Source of the DNA: Vibrio metoecus
Lineage (GTDB): Bacteria > Pseudomonadota > Gammaproteobacteria > Enterobacterales > Vibrionaceae
Assembly (NCBI RefSeq): GCF_009665255.1
Contig: NZ_CP035686.1
Span: 2,236,001-2,300,000 of the forward strand
DNA length: 64,000 bases
Direction: 5' to 3'
The number at the start of each line of letters is the position of its first letter. Within the stretch, counting starts at the first letter, position 1. Of the stretch, positions 56,969-64,000 are shown piece after piece. Below the pieces are notes generated by a model. That model did not search any database. It saw nothing but the letters and a program-made list of their open reading frames with translations, and was not told the origin of the DNA. A program made the position numbers and the translations under genes.

Positions 56969-58045
56969 TTACAGTACGTCAATCGCATTCAGGTCAGCAA
57001 ATGCTTTCTCTAGGCGAGCAACCATTGCCGCTTGACCAGCACGCAGCCATACGCGTGGATCGTAGTATTTCTTGTTCGGTGCATCTTCACCCGTTGGGTT
57101 ACCGATTTGACCTTGCAGGTAGTCATGGTTTTTCGCTTCGTACAGACGAATACCATCCCATGTTGCCCACTGAGTATCAGTATCGATGTTCATTTTGATT
57201 ACACCGTAAGAGATAGACTCACGGATTTCTTCCAAAGAAGAACCTGAACCACCGTGGAATACGAAGTTCAGTGAGTTTTCTGGCAGACCAAACTTCTCAG
57301 AAACGTATTTTTGAGAATCACGTAGGATAGTTGGAGTCAGAACTACGTTACCTGGCTTGTAAACGCCGTGTACGTTACCGAAAGAAGCTGCGATAGTGAA
57401 ACGATGGCTGATTGCGTTCAGTTTCTCGTAAGCGTATGCAACGTCTTCTGGAGAAGTGTACAGCTCAGAAGAATCCATATCTGAGTTATCAACACCGTCT
57501 TCTTCACCACCAGTACAACCCAGTTCGATCTCCAGAGTCATGTTCATTTTCGCCATGCGCTCTAGGTATTTTGCAGAGATTGCGATGTTCTCTTCCAGAG
57601 ACTCTTCAGACAGATCGATCATGTGAGAAGAGAACAGTGGTTTGCCAGTTTCTGCGAAGTGTTTTTCACCTGCGTCTAGCAGACCGTCGATCCAAGGTAG
57701 TAGGTTTTTCGCTGCGTGGTCAGTGTGCAGGATCACTGGAATACCGTAAGCTTCTGCTACAGAGTGAACGTATTTTGCACCTGCGATCGCGCCTAGGATT
57801 TGCGCTTTTTGACCTTCAAGTTTCAGACCTTTACCAGCAAAGAATGCTGCGCCACCGTTAGAGAACTGAACGATAACAGGCGCTTTCACTTTTGCTGCTG
57901 CTTCTAGAACGCCGTTTACAGAGTCAGTACCTACACAGTTTACTGCTGGAAGTGCAAAGCCATTTTGTTTTGCTACTTCAAAAACTTTCTGTACGTCATC
58001 ACCAGAAATAACACCAGGTTTTACAAAATCAAAGATCTTAGACAT
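56969..58045 (-). CDS. fbaA: Fructose-bisphosphate aldolase, class II
   Basis: Zinc-dependent glycolytic aldolase. 358 residues from ATG 58045 (MSKIFDFVKPGVISGDDVQK). Zinc/active-site signatures: VILHTDHAAKN near residue 107 (Asp/His), LEIELGCTGGEEDG near residue 180, and FHGGSGSSLEEI near residue 264. Last gene of the epd-pgk-fbaA operon. Confidence 0.97.
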   Translation of the reverse strand: MSKIFDFVKPGVISGDDVQKVFEVAKQNGFALPAVNCVGTDSVNGVLEAAAKVKAPVIVQFSNGGAAFFAGKGLKLEGQKAQILGAIAGAKYVHSVAEAYGIPVILHTDHAAKNLLPWIDGLLDAGEKHFAETGKPLFSSHMIDLSEESLEENIAISAKYLERMAKMNMTLEIELGCTGGEEDGVDNSDMDSSELYTSPEDVAYAYEKLNAISHRFTIAASFGNVHGVYKPGNVVLTPTILRDSQKYVSEKFGLPENSLNFVFHGGSGSSLEEIRESISYGVIKMNIDTDTQWATWDGIRLYEAKNHDYLQGQIGNPTGEDAPNKKYYDPRVWLRAGQAAMVARLEKAFADLNAIDVL

Positions 58046-58198
58046 GGATGGAATCCTATTTTCTGTCGTTTTAAAAATAAAAACGGTAAGTTTCAATTCT
58101 TGCAAACGTTTGCTCACCAATCGCGGCATTCTACCAAAGAAATACTCGCCGTGCAGCAAACAAGAAAGCGGGAGTTGTCTCCCGCTCTCATTTGATCA

Positions 58199-59362
58199 TT
58201 ACGCTTTAGCGCGCGCTTCCAGCATTTCAACTGCAGGCAGTTTTTTACCTTCAACGAACTCAAGGAATGCACCGCCGCCTGTTGAGATGTAAGAAACATC
58301 GGCTTTGATGCCAAACTTGTCGATCGCGGCTAGCGTGTCACCGCCACCAGCAACAGAGAAGCCTTCAGATTTCGCGATCGCTTCTGCGATACCACGAGTA
58401 CCCGCTTCAAAGTTCTTGAATTCGAATACGCCTACTGGGCCGTTCCACAGGATAGTTTTCGCGTTTTTCAGGATCTCAGCCAGTTCAGCGGTTGAGTTTG
58501 GACCCAAGTCGAAAATCATGTCGTCGTCTTGAACTTCAGAAACGTGTTTGATTTCTGCTTCTGCGTTCTCATCGAATGCTTTGGCACACGCCACGTCAGT
58601 CGCAACTGGAATTGCACACTCTTCCATCAGTTTCTTCGCTGTTTCAACAAGGTCAGCTTCGTACAGAGACTTACCTACGTTGTGACCTGCTGCTGCGATG
58701 AAGGTGTTCGCGATGCCACCGCCAACAACCAGTTGGTCAGCGATTTTTGACAGTGACTCAAGTACAGTCAGTTTCGTTGATACTTTTGAACCACCAACGA
58801 TCGCTACCATTGGGCGAGCTGGTTTGTCCATTGCTTTGCCTAGTGCTTCAAGTTCGTCAGCCAGCAGTGGGCCTGCACAAGCGATAGGAGCAAACATGCC
58901 AACGCCGTGAGTAGAAGCTTGAGCACGGTGCGCAGTACCAAAAGCGTCCATCACGAATACGTCACACAGTGCTGCGTATTTCTTAGACAGCGCTTCTTCG
59001 TTTTTCTTTTCGCCTTTGTTGAAGCGAACGTTTTCCAGAACAACCAGTTCACCTGCGTTCAGTTCAACGCCATCGATGTAGTCTTTCACTAGGCGAACTT
59101 CGCAGTCTAGTGCATCGTTCAGGTAGTTAACCACTGGTAGTAGAGAGAACTCCTCAGCATACTCACCTTCAGTTGGGCGACCCAAGTGAGAAGTGACCAT
59201 TACTTTAGCGCCCGCTTCCAAGCAGTGCTTGATTGTTGGTAGAGACGCAAGGATACGTGCATCAGAAGTCACTTTGCCGTCTTTTACTGGTACGTTCAGG
59301 TCAGCACGAATAAATACGCGTTTACCTGCAAGATCCAGGTCAATCATCTTGATTACAGACAT
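58199..59362 (-). CDS. pgk: Phosphoglycerate kinase
   Basis: Transfers phosphate from 1,3-bisphosphoglycerate to ADP. 387 residues from ATG 59362 ([25 protein letters not shown]). The substrate-binding [10 protein letters not shown] and [10 protein letters not shown], and the nucleotide-binding GGGDTLAAI near residue 350, are present. Between epd and fbaA; highly expressed codon use. Confidence 0.98.
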   Translation of the reverse strand: MSVIKMIDLDLAGKRVFIRADLNVPVKDGKVTSDARILASLPTIKHCLEAGAKVMVTSHLGRPTEGEYAEEFSLLPVVNYLNDALDCEVRLVKDYIDGVELNAGELVVLENVRFNKGEKKNEEALSKKYAALCDVFVMDAFGTAHRAQASTHGVGMFAPIACAGPLLADELEALGKAMDKPARPMVAIVGGSKVSTKLTVLESLSKIADQLVVGGGIANTFIAAAGHNVGKSLYEADLVETAKKLMEECAIPVATDVACAKAFDENAEAEIKHVSEVQDDDMIFDLGPNSTAELAEILKNAKTILWNGPVGVFEFKNFEAGTRGIAEAIAKSEGFSVAGGGDTLAAIDKFGIKADVSYISTGGGAFLEFVEGKKLPAVEMLEARAKA

Positions 59363-59510
59363 GATTTGTCCTCTCAAACTATTTAAAGAAATGAAAATTC
59401 TGCAACTCGGCGACCCTGCCGAGTCGGTAAAATCTTAGCTGTTTACCGATATGGGGATGCGTTCTTCAGGTTTCAATATCCAAACCTGATTTGAAGTGCA
59501 TGCTTAGCCT

Positions 59511-60536
59511 TTACTGCGTGGCTTGCATTGCCAAAGCGGTATCTAACATCCGGTTGGCAAAGCCCCATTCGTTATCACACCAAACGAGCATTTTCACTAA
59601 CTGCCCGTTACTGACTCTCGTTTGTGTTCCATCCACAATCGCGCTGTGCGGATCATGGTTAAAATCGATGGAAACCAAAGGCGCTTCAGTATAGTCAACA
59701 ATGCCACGTAATGTACACTGAGATGCGTTCACAATGGTTTGATTTACGTCATTAACTTTCACATTTGATTTAATTGTGACACTTAAATCCATCGCGGTCA
59801 CATTTACAGTGGGAACACGCACTGAAATCGCTTCAAATTTGTTAGAAAATTTCGGAAATATTCTTTCTATACCTTTGTGCAGCTTGGTATCAACCGGAAT
59901 GATGGATTGGCTCGCGGCACGGGTACGGCGCAAGTCAGTATGGTACGCATCAATCACTTGTTGATCGTTCATTGATGAGTGAATCGTGGTAATGGTGCCC
60001 GAATCAATGCCAAATGCGTCATCCAATACCTTGATGATCGGCACTATGCAGTTAGTGGTGCAAGATCCGTTAGAAACGATTTTATGCTCAGCGGTTAGGG
60101 TTTCATGATTCACACCATAAATGATGGTGTTGTCGAGATCGCTAGCACCCGGATGGGAAAATAAAACTAACTTCGCGCCCGCATCAATATGCTTTTGACC
60201 ATCTTCCTGACAACCAAATACGCCAGTACAGTCGAGGACTAAGTCCACACCTAAATCACGCCAAGGTAAGAGAGGAATTTCAGAAAGATGCAGAATGCGG
60301 ATTGAGTCATACTCACCATTTTGATGGTGAACGTAGATATGCTGCTGATCATGGCTGATTTTTTTGCCAAAGCGACCGTGGCTAGTATCGTACTGAAGGA
60401 GATGCGCCATCGCATCCGGTTTGGCAAGTTCATTAACCGCAACCACTTGGATGCGATCACTTTTGCCACTTTCATACACAGCGCGTAATACGTTACGCCC
60501 AATGCGCCCAAAACCGTTAATTGCTACCCTCAGCAT
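59511..60536 (-). CDS. epd: D-erythrose-4-phosphate dehydrogenase
   Basis: GAPDH-like enzyme of pyridoxal phosphate synthesis. 341 residues from ATG 60536 ([20 protein letters not shown]), with the Rossmann GFGRIG and the catalytic Cys in [12 protein letters not shown] near residue 155 (Epd has NGSCTTNC where GAPDH usually has NASCTTNC). First gene of epd-pgk-fbaA, the order known from enterics. An upstream in-frame extension is not conserved. Confidence 0.94.
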   Translation of the reverse strand: MLRVAINGFGRIGRNVLRAVYESGKSDRIQVVAVNELAKPDAMAHLLQYDTSHGRFGKKISHDQQHIYVHHQNGEYDSIRILHLSEIPLLPWRDLGVDLVLDCTGVFGCQEDGQKHIDAGAKLVLFSHPGASDLDNTIIYGVNHETLTAEHKIVSNGSCTTNCIVPIIKVLDDAFGIDSGTITTIHSSMNDQQVIDAYHTDLRRTRAASQSIIPVDTKLHKGIERIFPKFSNKFEAISVRVPTVNVTAMDLSVTIKSNVKVNDVNQTIVNASQCTLRGIVDYTEAPLVSIDFNHDPHSAIVDGTQTRVSNGQLVKMLVWCDNEWGFANRMLDTALAMQATQ

Positions 60537-60646
60537 CTTGTACCGCCTATCGCTCTCAGATTGGTTGGCAATAGTAACCGATACTCTAGGCTTTGGCACG
60601 GCGATCCTGTGCAATAAATGATTCCACCACCGATCGCAAAACAAGC

Positions 60647-60674
60647 AGAGGATTGGCGCTGCCGCCAATCCTCT
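60647..60674 (-). terminator. irgA terminator
   Basis: AGAGGATTGGCG / CGCCAATCCTCT, a perfect 12-bp stem with a 4-base loop, followed on the minus strand by GCTTGTTTTG. Confidence 0.88.
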
Positions 60675-60693
60675 GAACCTCTACCTCTAATAA

Positions 60694-62637
60694 TTAGAAG
60701 GCAATGTCTAAGCCCAACCAGTAGCGGCGGCCATCTTCCACATAACCATATTCGGCATAGTTCACTTCCTGATCAAACAGGTTGTACACCGCGGCTTTAA
60801 GCGTTGCGGTATCGGTGAGCGCATAAGTCACGCCAGTATCGATAAAGGTGTAGCTTGGCGCGATGAAATCATTGTTCGATGCCCCACCTTCCGGCTGCAT
60901 CTCCTTGCCACGATAGTTGAGGTTAGCCCAACTGCTTAGGCGATCTGTGGTTTGCCAACTCAAGTTGGCATTAAACAGATGCTTAGGTAACTGCAATAGT
61001 GGACGGCCAGCAAAATTCCCGGTTTTCTGCTCCGAGTGGGTGTACGTGTAGCTAGATGACAACTCAATGGTTTCCGTAATTGGCAAGCTTAAGGTTGCCT
61101 CTGCACCATAGGTTTCGGCTTCATCAATATTCACACGATAAGTAGGATCTGCGCCCCATTGGTTTGGCCCATCGGTACAGATATTGGCAGGGCAAGCGAC
61201 GCGAGTGATCTTATCTTGAAAGTCATTATGGAAAGCGGTTAACGATGCCGAGAGACCCGTGCCAGCGCTGTACACCAAGCTCAACTCTTTATTAACGGAA
61301 GTTTCAGGCTTGAGATTCGGGTTGCCATAAATATTACCGCCCTTACTCACTTGTCCCCAATCCGGCGTCACTTCACGTAATTGCGGTGCACGGAAGCCAG
61401 TAGAAACACCACCTTTTACTGTCCATAGAGGATCGAGATTCCATACGCCATACACACGTGGGCTGAAGTGGCTGCCGTAGTTTTTATCATGATCCAGACG
61501 TCCACCAAAAGTCAGGCGGAATTGCTCTGCGAGCGCCCATTCATCTTCAATGAATCCCGCCCATTGAGCGTTGGAGATATGCGTGCGAGATGAAATTTTG
61601 TTGGAGGTTTTATCCTCTAAACTTTCGTGTTTACCTTCCACACCAAAGCTCAACTTATGCTCACCAATAGGAGCCACTAACGTGGATTTGAACACAGTGT
61701 TGTCAATGCTCATCTCACGAGACTGATTGGTATTTTCTTCGTATTGCAGATAGGTATCGGATTGCCCAACGTTTTGCCAATCCCCTTGGTGAGAAACGGC
61801 AATATGATTGCGACGATACTCATTATCCGTCTTGCTGCCGCTGGATTGCGCCGACTTGCCCACGTTATTTTCGCGATCTTGGGCTGATAAACCGGCTTCC
61901 AGTTGCAGTTGATGATCTGGATTGAGCTGGTAGTTGAGCTTTGAGGTTAAGCTGCGCAGTGATTTATCGCCGTAACCATGCTCAATTTCGTCTTCATCGC
62001 GTTGTGTGGTTTGCCCGTAGACTTGCAGCGATAGAGCATCACTTAAAGGTCCTGTCACAAAAAAGTTAGCGCTTTGTTCATCGCCTGAGGCGCGATTTTC
62101 TTGCACCACGGTCGATAGCTGCACATTGCCTGACCACTGCTGCTGATCTTTACGAGTGATGATGTTGATCACGCCGCCAATCGCATCCGAGCCGTACAGC
62201 GTAGACATCGGGCCACGGATCACTTCAATGCGTTCAATCGCTTGCAGAGGCGGCAGCCAACCTTGCTCAATGCCCGGACCATCGCTGTTTGGACGGGTCT
62301 GACGTGAGGTTTGACGTTTACCATCCACCAAAATCAAAGTGTAGCTTGAGCCCATACCACGAATGCTGATGTCGGTTTTATCGCCACCACCCGTCACGGT
62401 TACGCCTGGAACGCCTTTTAGCGCATCGGTCACATCACGGTAATAGCGAGATTCCAGATCTTCTCTTGAAATCACACTGATACTGGCTGGCGCATTTTGA
62501 ATGGCTTGCGCGTATCCCGCCGCAGTGACCACCATGGTTTCATCCGCTTTCGTCGCTTCTTGAGCAAAAGCGCTAGCCGAAAACATTAAGCCAAGCGTCA
62601 CAGATAAACTGACGAGGGATGGATTGTGTCTGGACAT
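60694..62637 (-). CDS. irgA: TonB-dependent catecholate siderophore receptor IrgA
   Basis: Outer-membrane receptor for enterobactin-type siderophores, induced by low iron. 647 residues with a signal peptide (cleavage after SAFA, residue 25). TonB box ETMVVTA at about residues 33-39, an N-terminal plug domain (PGVTVTGGGDKTDISIRGMG... VIRGPMSTLYGSDAIGGVINIIT), then a 22-strand barrel ending in an aromatic residue (YWLGLDIAF). Divergent from irgB, with a Fur-box-like sequence just before its start. Confidence 0.96.
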   Translation of the reverse strand: MSRHNPSLVSLSVTLGLMFSASAFAQEATKADETMVVTAAGYAQAIQNAPASISVISREDLESRYYRDVTDALKGVPGVTVTGGGDKTDISIRGMGSSYTLILVDGKRQTSRQTRPNSDGPGIEQGWLPPLQAIERIEVIRGPMSTLYGSDAIGGVINIITRKDQQQWSGNVQLSTVVQENRASGDEQSANFFVTGPLSDALSLQVYGQTTQRDEDEIEHGYGDKSLRSLTSKLNYQLNPDHQLQLEAGLSAQDRENNVGKSAQSSGSKTDNEYRRNHIAVSHQGDWQNVGQSDTYLQYEENTNQSREMSIDNTVFKSTLVAPIGEHKLSFGVEGKHESLEDKTSNKISSRTHISNAQWAGFIEDEWALAEQFRLTFGGRLDHDKNYGSHFSPRVYGVWNLDPLWTVKGGVSTGFRAPQLREVTPDWGQVSKGGNIYGNPNLKPETSVNKELSLVYSAGTGLSASLTAFHNDFQDKITRVACPANICTDGPNQWGADPTYRVNIDEAETYGAEATLSLPITETIELSSSYTYTHSEQKTGNFAGRPLLQLPKHLFNANLSWQTTDRLSSWANLNYRGKEMQPEGGASNNDFIAPSYTFIDTGVTYALTDTATLKAAVYNLFDQEVNYAEYGYVEDGRRYWLGLDIAF

Positions 62638-62650
62638 TTACCTCTCCTTT

Positions 62651-62670
62651 AAATGATAATTATTCTTAAT
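62651..62670. promoter_or_regulatory. Fur box between irgA and irgB
   Basis: AAATGATAATTATTCTTAAT matches the A/T-rich GATAAT-type Fur site imperfectly, 14 bp before the irgA start. Fur repression of irgA at this position is established in V. cholerae. Confidence 0.75.
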
Positions 62671-62781
62671 TTCAGAAGCGGATTATTCATATATTCTGTA
62701 TTGGAGATAGATCGACACATGGAATAGTGCGGACCAAATATGGAACGTCTGTGGTAATTATTCTTTAAAGGTCAAATACCT

Positions 62782-63678
62782 ATGCAAGATCTCAGCGCCG
62801 TAAAAGCTTTCCATGCGCTTTGCCAACATAAGAGCCTGACTGCCGCAGCCAAAGCACTTGAACAACCTAAATCCACCCTGAGTCGCCGCTTGGCACAGCT
62901 TGAGGAGGATTTAGGACAAAGTTTGTTGATGCGGCAGGGCAACCGCTTAACGCTCACCAAAGCGGGGGAAGTGTTTGCGGTTTACTCAGAACAGTTACTT
63001 GAACTGGCGAATAAAAGTCAGGAAGCGTTGCAAGAATTGAACAATCAAGTCACTGGCGAACTCACGCTGGTGGTGCATCCGAATTTGATCCGTGGTTGGC
63101 TCAGCCAAGTGTTGGATGAGTTTATGCAGCAGCATTCGACATTGAAGATCCGTTTACTCAGCCAGTTTCAACACAGTGATGAGGTATTTGAGCCCGATTT
63201 GATCATTTGGATTGAACACGCCGCCCCCATGGGTTATCGCAAAGAGCGCTTAGGCTATTGGCGCTATGCCGCTTACGCCTCTCCCAAATATTTGGCCCAT
63301 CGAGATAAACCCACCCATCCTCGTGAGCTGATTCATCACCCATGGATTGATTTTATTGCTTGTCGGCGCGCGGAGCTTGAACTGCACCATCCAGAGTTCG
63401 GCAGTTATTCACTGCCAGCACTAGAGAGTCGTTTACAAAGCGATAATCTTGCCATGCAAGCCGATGCGATTGCTAAAGGTCGTGGTATTGGTTTGCTTCC
63501 CACTTGGTTTGCCAATGGTTTTGAAACGGCGCATCCGGGCAGCCTCATTCCTTGCGTCAACGGATGGCAATCACAGCCAACAGAAATCAACTGCTTCTAT
63601 CCGCTCGGTCGTCACCCACTTCGGCTGCGCCTATTCATTGATGCGCTCCGCCAAGCAAGGCCTGATGAGTGGCAATAA
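62782..63678 (+). CDS. irgB: LysR-type activator IrgB
   Basis: 298 residues. N-terminal helix-turn-helix (KSLTAAAKALEQPKSTLSRRLAQLEEDLG, residues 17-45) and LysR effector domain. In V. cholerae IrgB activates the divergent irgA gene under low iron. Its start lies 145 bp from irgA, over the shared control region. Confidence 0.96.
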   Translation: MQDLSAVKAFHALCQHKSLTAAAKALEQPKSTLSRRLAQLEEDLGQSLLMRQGNRLTLTKAGEVFAVYSEQLLELANKSQEALQELNNQVTGELTLVVHPNLIRGWLSQVLDEFMQQHSTLKIRLLSQFQHSDEVFEPDLIIWIEHAAPMGYRKERLGYWRYAAYASPKYLAHRDKPTHPRELIHHPWIDFIACRRAELELHHPEFGSYSLPALESRLQSDNLAMQADAIAKGRGIGLLPTWFANGFETAHPGSLIPCVNGWQSQPTEINCFYPLGRHPLRLRLFIDALRQARPDEWQ

Positions 63679-63704
63679 AAAATCCCGCCGCAGCGGGATT
63701 TTTT
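63676..63704. terminator. Bidirectional terminator between irgB and tkt
   Basis: AAAATCCCGC / GCGGGATTTT with loop CGCA, flanked by A and T runs, overlapping the irgB stop. Confidence 0.93.
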
Positions 63705-63744
63705 ATCATCGATTTTTCTTTGCTTCACAAAGAATGGCTTTCAA

Positions 63745-64000
63745 TTACGCCAGCAGTTCTTTGGCTTGTTTCACGACATTTTCAGTAGTGAAGCCAAACA
63801 GTTTGAACAGCTCACCCGCTGGTGCTGATTCACCAAAGCTGGTCATACCGATGATGCGACCGCCAAAGCCGACGTACTTGTACCAGAAGTCGGCAATGCC
63901 CGCTTCAATCGCGATACGCTTGGTGACTGCAGATGGCAGAACGGCTTCACGGTAGGCTGCATCTTGCTTATCAAATGCGTCGGTCGATGGCATAGAGACC
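63745..64000 (-). CDS. tkt: Transketolase, C-terminal part (5' end outside window)
   Basis: The frame is open to the right edge and ends at 63745. It encodes the last 85 residues of a transketolase ([46 protein letters not shown]). Transketolase moves two-carbon units in the pentose phosphate pathway. Converges on irgB with a shared terminator. Confidence 0.95.
   Translation of the reverse strand, partial: VSMPSTDAFDKQDAAYREAVLPSAVTKRIAIEAGIADFWYKYVGFGGRIIGMTSFGESAPAGELFKLFGFTTENVVKQAKELLA

Overview
The window is a gamma-proteobacterial chromosome segment from Vibrio cholerae or a very close relative (V. paracholerae, V. metoecus and V. mimicus cannot be separated by eye). The evidence is the gene order cysW-cysT-cysP / cysM / mutS / rpoS-nlpD-pcm-surE-truD-ispF-ispD-ftsB, rpsU-yqeY-dnaG-rpoD-tRNA, olsF / dctP / glmS / pyk / argP-argO / mscS / fbaA-pgk-epd / irgA-irgB / tkt. 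The irgA-irgB pair with its Fur site and the protein sequences match V. cholerae closely.

Region 1 (1-22.5 kb) is core genome: sulfate uptake and cysteine synthesis, mismatch repair, the stationary-phase sigma factor with its usual upstream cluster, isoprenoid and folate steps, undecaprenyl phosphate recycling, phospholipid acylation, tRNA t6A synthesis, and the macromolecular synthesis operon. The tRNA gene after rpoD is the known integration site of the seventh-pandemic island VSP-II. Here it runs directly into olsF, so the site is empty and the strain is probably not a typical seventh-pandemic isolate. ispD carries an apparent one-base deletion in a G run. As the gene is normally essential, this needs checking against reads.

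Region 2 (25,995-48,084) is a complete Tn7-like transposon of 22,090 bp. It has matched ends, three TnsB-type sites at each end, a perfect 5-bp target duplication (GGTAG) and insertion 25 bp beyond the glmS stop codon. It carries tnsABCDE with intact catalytic residues. The insertion split the hairpin that ended both dctP and glmS. Cargo lies on both sides of the tns operon. On the left is an uncharacterised group: a PIN-like nuclease, an ImmA/IrrE-type Zn-peptidase, a small putative DNA-binding protein, a divergent sce7726-type PD-(D/E)xK protein, a decayed IS481-type element and a beta-family protein. On the right, between tnsA and the glmS-proximal end, is a complete type I Wadjet (JetABCD) anti-plasmid operon with a divergent WYL-type regulator and strong palindromes between them. 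It is followed by an IS3 remnant and three tiny overlapping genes at the right end.

Region 3 (48.1-64 kb) is core genome again: glmS with a DeoR-type regulator, pyruvate kinase, a previously easy-to-miss 43-residue membrane protein gene, the ArgP/ArgO pair, an MscS channel, the epd-pgk-fbaA operon, the iron-regulated receptor irgA with its activator irgB, and the end of transketolase.

The most interesting material is the left cargo group with its duplicated 17-bp site, the placement of Wadjet between tnsA and the transposon end, and the Wadjet/WYL control region.
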